DNA of 26,717 nt from a virus: the IMG/VR virus record IMGVR_UViG_3300014489_000164, positions 1 to 26,717 of that record. One strand, given 5' to 3'. Of the stretch, positions 15,807 through 23,416 are shown in pieces; positions within the stretch are counted from its first letter, which is position 1; each line of letters starts with the position of its first letter. The translations under genes were made by a program, and so were the position numbers. The notes beneath the pieces are model-generated. The model worked only from the letters and a program-made list of their open reading frames with translations. It had not been told where the DNA came from and did no database searches.

Positions 15807-18800
15807 TCAGGTTACGCCGGCCCATGCCTTTTTGAAGCGCTTTGCTGCCACCTGGGTCGGCGTGAAGCGCGCCCCTTTCTGCGTCGCCGCCTCAAGTGCT
15901 GCTTGGTATGCCTTCCTTTTCTCTTGGGCGGGATCCTCAGCGCGTCTGCGAACTTCCGCCAGCGGATCCGCGCCCTGCTCGGCCAAGCGCAACACCAACC
16001 CTGAATCCAGGCTTGACAAAACGCCCAGACCGACGAGAGCTGGTTCCGGCACCGCTTCATCAGCATTCTCTGCAGAAGCGATGAAACGCAATTGATTCAG
16101 GAAGCGCTTGAGCTCCCTGGGCGAAGGTGAGACTTCGAATGCCGCCGGGGTCCAGATGTTCAGCGCCCTGACAAACTCCGGCGAGTCCAACTCCACAGCC
16201 GGTAGTAGACCACGGCGAAGCTGTAGCCAAAGGGCGAGAATCGCGAGCAATCCGAGCGGCAGTGCAATACCCAGCAAGAGCCTCGCGGTAACGGCAGGTG
16301 CCGACTCCCGTGACTCATAGCTCGGGCCTTGGACGGCACCGATGTCCTTGGACTGCGCCGGGTGTGGTTCGATCTGCGGCGACGCGAGCGATGACTGACC
16401 GGTTACGAGTGTGGGGCCGGCCGGGAGTGAAGAGATCTGCACCGGGTGCAGCGCACGGTAGACCATGTCGCCGCCAAAGTAGCCGCTGATTGCGAGCGTC
16501 AGGGCAACGCCACCGACTGCCGCGATTCGCCAGGCGCGGTCGGTGACGGCGATCGCCCTCTGAAGATTTTCGCGTCCCGCCTCCGCCACGAGGCGGCTGG
16601 CAGCGCCAGCGTCGAAGTCCGGGACCGGCACCTCCATTTGGATGAGTTTACGCAAGTAATTCTCAGCGAAGCGGTTTCGTGCCTTTCGTTCATCCGTCTC
16701 TGCGGGAGCGTCCTCCTTGGCCATCGCGGCGTAAGCCAAACCGATGCCGTTCAGCACCTGCTTGCGGTCGATTCCGAGGATAACGAAACAATGGCCGGCG
16801 TTGGTTAGAAAGTTAATCGTTTCCATGATTTCGGCGATCTGGTCGGGACGACAGCGGTCGAGGTCGTCGATGATGATGGTGAGTCGGCGATCACCGAGCG
16901 CCTCAGTCACCTCCTTGAGTGCGCCTGCGAACCTAGTGCGGAAAGCGAGTTGGCCGCCAAGGTCAGTCCAACGCGTAGCACGGACCGTGCTGGCCATAAG
17001 CTTCCCTGGGTCAAGCCCGCGCGACTTCAGACGATCACGGAAGCCCCAAACGGCGCCGTACAATGCCCATATGACGCCTGCTGCGGGGAATAGATTTTTC
17101 ACTTCGGTTCTGGCGACTGCATCCGATAGCGTCGACAGATTAATCCTGGCTAGGTACTTGAATATCGAGGCCCACTCGCCGCTTGATCGTGGCAAGCACA
17201 ATGCAACGATGAAGCTGCAGGCCACCAACCCCCCGGCCCAGCAAAGTGGCTTCTCAGCGACCCGCTGACGGAAGAGGCGAGTGCGCACGCGAAGGCCGGC
17301 AAGGCTAAACACCGGGGGTACTGCCTGCTTCCGAACCTGTTGCAACAGCGCTGCAAAGATATTTTCCTCCTTCTGGTGGTGCCACGCGTTGAACCAGACG
17401 GGACGGATCTCGCGCCTCCGCAGGTCCTGGCGAAGGCGGTTGAGTACGCTCGATTTCCCGGTGCCCCAAGGCCCAGTGACGGCAATCGTCAACGGCGGCT
17501 CGGTTTGCGAATTGCGGAGGAAACGGCTGATCTGAGTGGCAAGAGTCTCGGCACCAGCCACATCCTCGTCACCGTCATCAAGAGGGCGATCAGGTGTGAA
17601 CAGGCCGGCGAGGCTAGTGACGTAAAGCTCGCGCTTCCGCGACGGGAGGGGCTGAAAGGCTGGCAGCGCAGTGACGAAGCCGACCACCAAGAGCAGCCAA
17701 GTGATGGGTGCCAGCGACCTGCGATGCAGCACCTTTTGCCACGTTTGTCCTGCGTCGGTGCTACGCACGATCGTGTTACCAATGCCCACTGCGATGGCAG
17801 TGCGGCCATCTGCGGCCAAGGCAATCGCATCGAGATGGCCCTGGTTCCCGGCGCGGACACTTGACCAGTTAGCACCGGTATCGGCGCTACGCAGAATATT
17901 GCCGCCAGCGCCGACGGCCAGGGCGGTGCGGCCGTCAGCGGCAATTGCAACTCGCCATAGAAGGCCATGCCCCGCCGCAACGCTGACGGGCGTCCAACTG
18001 GCACCAGCATCGAATGTGCGCAGGCTCGCCGCGGCCATCTTGCCGTCATCCCCCACCGCAATGCCAGCGCGACCGTCTGCGGTTACTGCGACGCCGTTGA
18101 GTTGACCTAGAATGTCGATGCTGGCCGGTGACCATGTGGCCCCTGCATCATCGCTGTGCAGAATCGGGCCGTGGGCACCCACCGCGATGGCGTTGCGACC
18201 GTCCGCTGCGACGGCTATTGCCAGAATTGGGTGCTTGGCTCTGGTGCCGGCCGGCGACCAGGTTTGGCCCCCATCGGTGCTGCGCAGGATGGTGTCGTCC
18301 TCGCCCGACGCGATCACTACGCGACCGTCTGAGGCCAATGCTATGCTGCGGAGGTTGTGGTCCGGTCCAACGGGCACCGTCACCCAGGTGACCCCACCAT
18401 TGATACTGCGTAGGACCGCACCATTGAGGCCTGCGGCGATGGCGGTGCGGCCATCTGCGGCAAGGGCGATTCCGGTGAGGATGGCTCGGGGAGCCGCAGT
18501 AGTCGTCGACCAAGTGATGCCAGCATCAGTGCTGCGGAAAACCGTTCCGTCCTGACTCAACGCAATGGCGGTGCCTCCATCTGCGCTCAGGGCGACGCCG
18601 ACGAGAACGGACTGGCTCCCACCTGCGATGAGCGACCAGCTGTTGCCCGAATCGGCGCTCCGCACGATGGTGCCAGGCCCACCGACGGTGATCGCGATGT
18701 TGCCGTTCGCGCTCAGAGCGACGCTATAGAGGGAGGCGTCCGCTCCAATGCTGAACGACGACCAAGTGACACCTGCATCGCCACTCCGCAGGATTGCACC

Positions 18801-19733
18801 GCCCCAGCCTACCGCGATGGCGCTACGGCCGTCCGCAGCTAGGGCAACGCCCAGCAACTCGGCGGTTGTGGCTCCGGCGTTTATCGCCGACCAACTAGTG
18901 CCCGCATCAGTGCTTCGCAGGATCGTATTTTCATAGCCGACAGCGATGGCTATACGCCCGTCACGGGCGAGGGCGACGCGGGTAAGGGCAGCCCTGGTTT
19001 CAGCATTTACCAGCTGCCAAGTGCTGCCGGAGTCAACACTACGAAGGATCGTTCCGCCGGACCCGACCGCAATCGCCACGCGGCTGTCCGCTGCGAGGGC
19101 GACGCTGTTGATGCTCGCCGAAGTGCCACTGTTAGCCGATGACCAAGTGGCGCCCGCATCAGTACTGTGCAGAACGGTGCCTTTACCGCTTACTGCGACG
19201 GCGGTGCGACCATCCCGAGTAATGGAGACGTCGCGAAGGTCGTCCTTAGTGCTGACGTTGACTGGGACCCAACTCGCACCCCCATCAGTACTACGAAGGA
19301 TAGTGCCTCCTTCTCCGACCGCAATGCCGGTGCGCGTATCCGCGGTGAGGGCTATGCCTTCCAAGTTAATCGGCTTTCTGGCACCGGCCAAGGACCAAGT
19401 GGCGCCCGCATTGTCACTGCGTAGGATGGTCCCTCCGTGACCGATCGCAATGGCCGTGCGTCCGTCCGCAGCGAGGGCGACTGCGTTCAGCGGTTCATCA
19501 ACGAGTGACAGCCGCGCGAAGGCATTCTGCTCCTGCGGCTCCAGCCACCATGCCGAACTCCACCGTTCTGCGAGTCGGAAGGGATCGGCGCGCAACGGCA
19601 GCCAAGCCGTCAGCGCGACGCCAAGCCCGCAGAACGCCAGCGCCGCCATTAGCCAGGGCAAGCGCAGCCGGATCCAGGGCATTGACGGCCACGTTCTGGC
19701 CCTGGAGTTCGACGCTTCAGTCTTGCCCACCAT
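15807..19733 (-). CDS. Membrane KAP-family P-loop NTPase with an extracytoplasmic 14-blade YCF48/BNR-like propeller
   Basis: A 1308-residue protein. TM1 (about 25-45) follows a basic N-terminus. Residues of about 82-667 hold 14 repeats of the form VALAADGRTAIAVG-GGTILRSTDAG-TW, with the closing Trp at 113, 155, 197, 239, 281, 324, 366, 408, 450, 492, 534, 580, 623 and 665. TM2 is at about 676-693. The KAP NTPase follows: Walker A GPWGTGKSS (754-762), FNAWHHQKEENIFAALLQQ (781-799), a transmembrane pair inside the domain (about 830-848 and 882-898), and Walker B IIIDDLDRC (953-961). TM5 (about 1068-1086) and TM6 (about 1151-1171) bracket a short external loop. Predicted topology: propeller outside, NTPase inside. 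KAP proteins include the F-plasmid exclusion protein PifA and membrane signalling proteins. A sensor joined to an NTPase effector is therefore plausible, but the function is unproven. AAGGGAGGT lies 13 bases before the ATG. Confidence 0.9.
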   Translation of the reverse strand: MVGKTEASNSRARTWPSMPWIRLRLPWLMAALAFCGLGVALTAWLPLRADPFRLAERWSSAWWLEPQEQNAFARLSLVDEPLNAVALAADGRTAIAIGHGGTILRSDNAGATWSLAGARKPINLEGIALTADTRTGIAVGEGGTILRSTDGGASWVPVNVSTKDDLRDVSITRDGRTAVAVSGKGTVLHSTDAGATWSSANSGTSASINSVALAADSRVAIAVGSGGTILRSVDSGSTWQLVNAETRAALTRVALARDGRIAIAVGYENTILRSTDAGTSWSAINAGATTAELLGVALAADGRSAIAVGWGGAILRSGDAGVTWSSFSIGADASLYSVALSANGNIAITVGGPGTIVRSADSGNSWSLIAGGSQSVLVGVALSADGGTAIALSQDGTVFRSTDAGITWSTTTAAPRAILTGIALAADGRTAIAAGLNGAVLRSINGGVTWVTVPVGPDHNLRSIALASDGRVVIASGEDDTILRSTDGGQTWSPAGTRAKHPILAIAVAADGRNAIAVGAHGPILHSDDAGATWSPASIDILGQLNGVAVTADGRAGIAVGDDGKMAAASLRTFDAGASWTPVSVAAGHGLLWRVAIAADGRTALAVGAGGNILRSADTGANWSSVRAGNQGHLDAIALAADGRTAIAVGIGNTIVRSTDAGQTWQKVLHRRSLAPITWLLLVVGFVTALPAFQPLPSRKRELYVTSLAGLFTPDRPLDDGDEDVAGAETLATQISRFLRNSQTEPPLTIAVTGPWGTGKSSVLNRLRQDLRRREIRPVWFNAWHHQKEENIFAALLQQVRKQAVPPVFSLAGLRVRTRLFRQRVAEKPLCWAGGLVACSFIVALCLPRSSGEWASIFKYLARINLSTLSDAVARTEVKNLFPAAGVIWALYGAVWGFRDRLKSRGLDPGKLMASTVRATRWTDLGGQLAFRTRFAGALKEVTEALGDRRLTIIIDDLDRCRPDQIAEIMETINFLTNAGHCFVILGIDRKQVLNGIGLAYAAMAKEDAPAETDERKARNRFAENYLRKLIQMEVPVPDFDAGAASRLVAEAGRENLQRAIAVTDRAWRIAAVGGVALTLAISGYFGGDMVYRALHPVQISSLPAGPTLVTGQSSLASPQIEPHPAQSKDIGAVQGPSYESRESAPAVTARLLLGIALPLGLLAILALWLQLRRGLLPAVELDSPEFVRALNIWTPAAFEVSPSPRELKRFLNQLRFIASAENADEAVPEPALVGLGVLSSLDSGLVLRLAEQGADPLAEVRRRAEDPAQEKRKAYQAALEAATQKGARFTPTQVAAKRFKKAWAGVT
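17730..19490 (-). repeat. Fourteen tandem 42-codon propeller repeats
   Basis: The coding DNA of the propeller has a period of 126 bases. Eleven of the thirteen Trp-to-Trp spacings are exactly or nearly regular: ten of 42 residues, two of 43 and one of 46. The repeats are diverged at the DNA level but keep recognisable blocks such as GCGGTGCGGCCGTC. Fourteen blades could fold as two seven-bladed propellers. Confidence 0.85.
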
Positions 19734-19746
19734 CGAGAGTCTTTTT

Positions 19747-19755
19747 ACCTCCCTT
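19747..19755 (-). promoter_or_regulatory. Shine-Dalgarno sequence of the KAP gene
   Basis: AAGGGAGGT on the minus strand, 13 bases before the ATG at 19733. The match is strong but the spacing is longer than usual, so translation may be less efficient than the match suggests. No in-frame start codon is closer to it. Confidence 0.5.
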
Positions 19756-19958
19756 CAGTACCGCAAACGGTAAATCGTCGTGTTCGGCAATGGAAGTGTG
19801 GCTCATTCGTTGCCCCGTCGCGCGGCTCATGCCACATGTGTCCGGCCACTGCGGGCCTTACGTTTCGGTCGTTGCGAGCTTGTCTCAGGTACACTGCATC
19901 TTATCACTCCGAACGTCGTATTAAGACGGCGACTTCATTTACGGGGAGGACAGACCGC

Positions 19959-19970
19959 GAACCGCGGTTC
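19959..19970. promoter_or_regulatory. 12-bp perfect palindrome, possible operator or hairpin
   Basis: GAACCGCGGTTC reads the same on both strands. It lies 36 bases beyond the stop of the zinc-ribbon gene and about 225 bases before the KAP start. It is flanked by GGGGA (19943-19947) and TCCCC (19969-19973), which could pair as an outer stem. It could be a repressor site for the KAP gene or part of a terminator for the tail-tube operon. Confidence 0.35.
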
Positions 19971-20006
19971 CCCTGGGACTGAGACATTGGAGGCGTCTCG
20001 AAAAGA

Positions 20007-20372
20007 TTACCGAGAACTCTTGTTTCCCCGGTCCCCGCTCTGGATCTGCTCCTGGCGCTCGGCTTCGATCAACTCTAGCACCCGAAACTCCTCCTCGGTG
20101 ATGTCCGCCAGTGTGATCGTCAGCCCGATGCTCTTCGCGTTCAGTATGCGGAAGCATCGACGTACCAGAGCGCCGTGGGGCGTGTCCATCGCCTCTTCGA
20201 GCAGGTTTTTCGGACAGCCCGGCCCGTGGCTGACGTCGATGGCTTTCCAATCCGCGCGGCAAGCGGGGCAGCCATTCAATTCCGCCTGCGCCGAGTAGCC
20301 GCACTTCCGGCAGCGGAAGACGCGGTCGGGGCACTCTTCCTCGGCTCCGCACAGCCCGCCCTGGTGCAGCAC
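20007..20372 (-). CDS. Zinc-ribbon protein in the gpT position (probable tail assembly accessory protein)
   Basis: From the GTG at 20372 the product is 121 residues. A zinc-ribbon-like pair of knuckles, CRKC then CPAC ten residues later, is followed by two further cysteines nearby and a helical, acidic C-terminus (ITEEEFRVLELIEAERQEQ). By position, between the chaperone-like gene and the tape measure module, it corresponds to lambda gpT; the family itself I cannot name. The GTG has no Shine-Dalgarno sequence. The frame stays open and coding-like for 19 more codons upstream (ITTPGDWPEDPGVRFLIRS) to an ATA at 20429 that overlaps the upstream TAA as ATAA. The true N-terminus is therefore probably at or near 20429, giving about 140 residues. 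I list the GTG only because it is the first standard start. Confidence 0.72.
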   Translation of the reverse strand: MLHQGGLCGAEEECPDRVFRCRKCGYSAQAELNGCPACRADWKAIDVSHGPGCPKNLLEEAMDTPHGALVRRCFRILNAKSIGLTITLADITEEEFRVLELIEAERQEQIQSGDRGNKSSR

Positions 20373-20425
20373 CGACCGGATCAGGAATCGAACGCCCGGA
20401 TCTTCCGGCCAGTCGCCGGGCGTCG

Positions 20426-21034
20426 TTATTCCGGGTCTTCGTCAGCCTCGATGGCCAGTTGCGCGATCACTTCGGAGACCGCCGCTGACTTGTGAACGAT
20501 GGGCACGGCGCCGGCATAGCCATCGTGCGAGATGTGCAGCTTGTCGTAGAGCGCTCCGCTCGGTTCAAGAAACGCGCGCGTCTCGACCGACCGCCGTGCG
20601 GCCACAACGCTGGTGGAAGCCCGCTCGTGGTCCTGCATCTCCTTCGCGGTCGGCATGCGCAGCACGTGAACCCCGCGGGCGCCGGGCACCTTCATCTCGA
20701 TCCGGTAGTTGACGCCCTCACGCTCGACGCTGGCCACGGCGCACCGCTCAATGCGACCGATCACCATACCCGCTTCAGCGTCATCGAACTCGGGGCCATC
20801 CTTGTCGGTGCGGATCTTTGAGAACAACTCGGCGTTGATCTTCGGCAGATCCACGTCCTCGCTCTGGGATTTCCCGCGTCCGAGAAAATGCCGGACCGTG
20901 CGCTGCGCGCGCGCCCACGCGCACCACTCCTCATCCGAAGGGAACCGCACCTCGCAACTTTTCTCGCCGCCCGACAGGATCGGCACCACAAACGGCTTCG
21001 ACGCATCGAAGCCCGCTTTCTTTTCGGTTTCCAT
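20426..21034 (-). CDS. Tail assembly chaperone-like protein (gpG position)
   Basis: A 202-residue, acidic, soluble protein directly after the tail tube gene, where siphophages place the tail assembly chaperone that coats the tape measure before tube assembly. Visible features: MPTAKEMQDHER in the middle, an N-terminal beta-rich part (FVVPILSGGEKSCEVRFPSDEEW), and an acidic C-terminus (AIEADEDPE). No membrane segment or catalytic motif is seen. The start is well supported: AGGAGG overlaps the TAG of the tail tube gene and lies five bases before the ATG at 21034. The stop TAA overlaps the upstream extension of the next gene. The assignment rests on position more than on motifs. Confidence 0.65.
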   Translation of the reverse strand: METEKKAGFDASKPFVVPILSGGEKSCEVRFPSDEEWCAWARAQRTVRHFLGRGKSQSEDVDLPKINAELFSKIRTDKDGPEFDDAEAGMVIGRIERCAVASVEREGVNYRIEMKVPGARGVHVLRMPTAKEMQDHERASTSVVAARRSVETRAFLEPSGALYDKLHISHDGYAGAVPIVHKSAAVSEVIAQLAIEADEDPE

Positions 21035-21043
21035 TCAAGCCTC

Positions 21044-22072
21044 CTATTGGCAGATGCCCGTTTGCGGCGTCATGACGGTCATCGTCACCAGGCCGTTGGT
21101 GGGGTCGTAGAGTTGCACGCCGGTGATCTGGAGTGTCACGATGCCGTCGGTGTTGCTGAGTTCCGCGACGTTGAAGCCCATCTTCTGGATGAGCATGGTG
21201 AAGGAATTGTTGGTGTCGCGAGTCACGGTGAAGGTGGCCGTGCCGGTGGTCAGATTGATCAGATTCGAGTACTCGGCCGATCCGGCCTCGACACGCACCA
21301 CGAACTGCACCGCGAATACGCGGTCGCCCCATTCGAACCGCCCCTGGATCTGGTAGCCGTCCTGCGCCCCCGAACCAGGGAAGAAGCCGGGCCGGAAGTT
21401 GTTCTCCCAGGACGCTTCCATGGACACGAAGTCCTTCGCGCTGCTGCCGGAGAGATAGTTGATGCCATTAAAGGTCAGCGCGGTGATCATTCCGGCATTG
21501 AACTCATGCGGTGAATACACGGCGGGCAGGGTGATTCCGCTGGGCGAGGTGTACTGTCCGGTAGTCACACATTCCGCCGCGATCATCGCGCTGGCGCGAC
21601 CGGGACTGTTCTTGATGGACAGCTTCCACGATTTGACGGCGCAGCCCACCAGCATTTCGTCCAGCACTGCCGAGCCGCCAGGCCGGATCTGCTGCACGAA
21701 CGAGAAGTAGGGCAACTCGAGGCCGGTCGGATTCGTCGCCCCCAGAGCCGGAATGATGGTGTACGTGTACGGGCCGCTGCCGCTCACGGTCACGTTGCCC
21801 AGCGAGAACGCCATCGCCCATGCGAGGATTTCCGACGAGGCGTACTTCGAGATCTCGTAAGTCGGCATGTTGTAATGCGACTTGAAGAGCTGCGTCGGGA
21901 ACTCATGGCCCTTGCCAATCTCAGCCCGGTCATCCTCGTTCACCGGAACTTTCGCCCACGGCTTCGTATTGAGGTTCGTGTGACGCCAGATAGCAGTGGA
22001 GGCATTCGCCGTCCCGATGGCGGTCTGCTTGCCGAAGCCCCAGCCATTCAGCAGTTCATTGATGTTTGCCAT
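21044..22072 (-). CDS. Major tail tube protein
   Basis: A 342-residue protein expected to form the stacked rings of the siphovirus tail tube. Features: start MANINELLNGWGFGKQTAIG, typical of tail tube proteins (a short lead before the first beta strand); a mid-region with beta strands and a GSGPYTYTI-type loop; and a C-terminal part with TGTATFTVTRDTNNSFTMLI and MTVMTPQTG. No signal peptide or membrane helix. It lies between the probable tail terminator genes and the chaperone-like gene, exactly where the tube gene is expected, and should be among the most strongly translated genes here. The ATG at 22072 starts one base after the stop of the 52-residue gene (TAG C ATG). Confidence 0.85.
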   Translation of the reverse strand: MANINELLNGWGFGKQTAIGTANASTAIWRHTNLNTKPWAKVPVNEDDRAEIGKGHEFPTQLFKSHYNMPTYEISKYASSEILAWAMAFSLGNVTVSGSGPYTYTIIPALGATNPTGLELPYFSFVQQIRPGGSAVLDEMLVGCAVKSWKLSIKNSPGRASAMIAAECVTTGQYTSPSGITLPAVYSPHEFNAGMITALTFNGINYLSGSSAKDFVSMEASWENNFRPGFFPGSGAQDGYQIQGRFEWGDRVFAVQFVVRVEAGSAEYSNLINLTTGTATFTVTRDTNNSFTMLIQKMGFNVAELSNTDGIVTLQITGVQLYDPTNGLVTMTVMTPQTGICQ

Positions 22073-22073
22073 G

Positions 22074-22232
22074 CTACTTTTTCTCCTGAACCGGAGTTGC
22101 CGGTTTTGGGCCAGTGGCCGCTGGCGGGGGAACCTGACGCCACCCGGCGACCATGAGCGGTGTGAGCTCTGCGGCTGTCGCTTCGACTTCCTTCACTTCG
22201 CCCTCGGGCGATTGCATGAAAACCCAATCCAT
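22074..22232 (-). CDS. Small phage protein of 52 residues (unknown function)
   Basis: A short gene with strong translation signals: AGGAG six bases before the ATG at 22232. The product begins MDWVFMQSPEGEVKEVEAT, has an AELTPLMVAGWRQV segment and ends in a Pro/Ala/Lys-rich tail (PKPATPVQEKK). Small proteins of this kind with a 'leucine/valine, then GW.qV' core are common next to tail tube genes, but I know no function. A longer frame runs upstream to 22856, but that part lies antiframe to the two neighbouring genes; only this last section is supported. It sits in the gap of less than 175 bases between the terminator-like gene and the tube gene, which it fills exactly. Confidence 0.72.
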   Translation of the reverse strand: MDWVFMQSPEGEVKEVEATAAELTPLMVAGWRQVPPPAATGPKPATPVQEKK

Positions 22233-22243
22233 AACGTTCTCCT

Positions 22244-22747
22244 TCACTCCCCGCCGGGATTGCCTTGTTCCACCAGCGTTGCTTGCACCTCGAAATAGTC
22301 GAGCGTCGCGCCGTCTGCGCTCACCACGACCGTGTTTCGCTGGGCAGACGGAAGATCCATGTCCATCGGGTAACAATTGGGGTCGATCTGGAAATGCAAG
22401 AGCGATGACCACGATGGAGCACCCGTTGGTATCGAACTGACCAGCAGCCAGAACAGGTCGGCATACGTGGCGGTGGAGTTCTGTTCCGGCGCGCGCAGGT
22501 AAATCGAGAAGCGATGCGCAAAGTGCAGCGCCCCGCCCGTGAGACGCCGCGGAGTGGTGCCATTCCACGCCACAAGAATCGAGCCAGGCGGCGTTTGCAG
22601 GATGGCCAACCGAAGATTGTTGTCGGTAGCCAATCCTTCCATGAACGCGCGGATGTTGTTGCCGTCGCCTCCGACCGCCGTCACCAAGTCCGGGCAGGAC
22701 TGGAGCGCGGTGACCCACTCGCCAAGTATGGTTTTCGGATTGATCAC
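22244..22747 (-). CDS. Probable tail terminator protein (gpU-like position)
   Basis: A 167-residue soluble protein. It begins INPKTILGEWVTALQSCPDL and has AHRFSIYLRAPEQNSTATYA and a C-terminal YFEVQATLVEQ strand. This helix, then beta-sheet, then final strand layout fits tail terminator proteins, which cap the tube and bind the head connector; the family is inferred from pattern and position. The start is a GTG at 22747 with GAGG seven bases upstream. The gene lies nine bases after the joining-protein stop and before the tube gene, as lambda U lies before V. Confidence 0.6.
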   Translation of the reverse strand: MINPKTILGEWVTALQSCPDLVTAVGGDGNNIRAFMEGLATDNNLRLAILQTPPGSILVAWNGTTPRRLTGGALHFAHRFSIYLRAPEQNSTATYADLFWLLVSSIPTGAPSWSSLLHFQIDPNCYPMDMDLPSAQRNTVVVSADGATLDYFEVQATLVEQGNPGGE

Positions 22748-22756
22748 ACGGAGGCC

Positions 22757-23083
22757 TCAACTCGCGCGCTGCAGCAGTGCCAGGTTGAGCATGCCGTAGG
22801 CGTCCGGCTGCCGCACCGTCGTCACCACGTATTGCGTGCCCCAGGCAGTCACCCAATCGCCCTTCGCCGGCGGATTCGAGAAGTCGGACGGATTGACCGA
22901 GATCTCTTCGAAGCTCGCCACCGCGCCTGACTCCTCGCGCGGGCGAAGGTGGCGAATGGCGGTTACCGTGAACGGGTCCCCCTGCGCTGCGCCTGCCTGC
23001 ACCGGTTGGTACACCACCGGCTCGCCGAAGGTTTGGAGCATGACGCCGTCTACCAGCGCCTCAATGGTGGGCCAGTTCCCCAT
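22757..23083 (-). CDS. Head-tail joining protein (gpFII-like)
   Basis: A 108-residue, beta-rich protein. The pattern GEPVVYQPVQAGAAQGDPF, FEEISVNPSDFSNPPAKGDWV and TTVRQPDAYGMLNLALLQ is that of head-tail connector proteins of the lambda gpFII kind, which form the ring between the portal-side connector and the tail terminator. No catalytic motif. The ATG at 23083 starts one base after the TGA of the upstream gene (TGA G ATG), so translation is coupled. Its position between head and tail genes agrees. Confidence 0.7.
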   Translation of the reverse strand: MGNWPTIEALVDGVMLQTFGEPVVYQPVQAGAAQGDPFTVTAIRHLRPREESGAVASFEEISVNPSDFSNPPAKGDWVTAWGTQYVVTTVRQPDAYGMLNLALLQRAS

Positions 23084-23084
23084 C

Positions 23085-23411
23085 TCACGTCCAGTAGGCG
23101 ACGATCAGACCCTCGCCCGCGTTGTTGGCATCGATGTAGTAATCCGATGGCAGCAGCAAATGGCGTGCATCTTCCGCCCAGATCTCGTAAGCGTCCGCGA
23201 CGCCGCCACCAGAACCGGTGGGCCAGAACTCCTTGACCACGCCTGCGCCGTTCGTCTTGTTCATGCCGGAGACGCCGAGGAACACGCGACCTGTCTGACC
23301 GATCACTGCGGCGAAGCGCATCCGCTCCACCCGCAGATTCGGGTCGCTGGAAACGGGGACGGGCGTGCCGGGCGTCGGTACCGGGATGTTGCCGAACGAG
23401 TTTGCTTTCAT
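23085..23411 (-). CDS. Small phage structural protein, neck region (unknown)
   Basis: A 108-residue protein with an N-terminal Pro-rich stretch (NIPVPTPGTPVPVSSDP) and then a compact beta-type region (RFAAVIGQTGRVFLGVSGM ... HLLLPSDYYIDANNAGEGL). I recognise no named family. The Pro-rich start may act as a flexible arm. The gene is packed between the other neck genes with a five-base gap upstream, so a structural or assembly role at the head-tail interface is the natural inference. An alternative is a decoration or fibre protein. Confidence 0.65.
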   Translation of the reverse strand: MKANSFGNIPVPTPGTPVPVSSDPNLRVERMRFAAVIGQTGRVFLGVSGMNKTNGAGVVKEFWPTGSGGGVADAYEIWAEDARHLLLPSDYYIDANNAGEGLIVAYWT

Positions 23412-23416
23412 CGTAA

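Larger units (their letters stand above)
19734..20006. other. Intergenic region upstream of the KAP gene
   Basis: About 270 bases with no convincing gene. It is by far the longest gap among the structural genes and should hold a promoter for the KAP gene. Visible items are the Shine-Dalgarno-like AAGGGAGGT at 19747-19755, a perfect palindrome at 19959-19970, and on the minus strand a TAAGAT hexamer near 19900 without a good -35 partner. I cannot name a promoter with confidence. Confidence 0.45.

Noticed and set aside
17730-19490. Regular 126-base repeats that could be mistaken for a CRISPR or satellite array
   Set aside because: The period is an exact multiple of three, lies within one frame and encodes propeller blades; there are no conserved short repeats with unique spacers.
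19915-19923. TAATACGAC on the minus strand, identical to the start of a T7 class promoter
   Set aside because: Only nine bases match and the rest of the T7 consensus is absent; no T7-type polymerase is in view. Chance match.
20426-20445. Programmed -1 frameshift joining the chaperone-like gene to the gpT-position gene
   Set aside because: The frame relation is right for -1, and many siphophages do this, but the overlap (GAC CCG GAA TAA) has no XXXYYYZ slippery heptamer, so I do not claim it.
22233-22856. Upstream part of a long minus-strand frame that ends with the 52-residue gene
   Set aside because: It overlaps the terminator-like gene and part of the joining-protein gene in another frame and has low-complexity composition; only 22074-22232 has a ribosome binding site and a plausible product.
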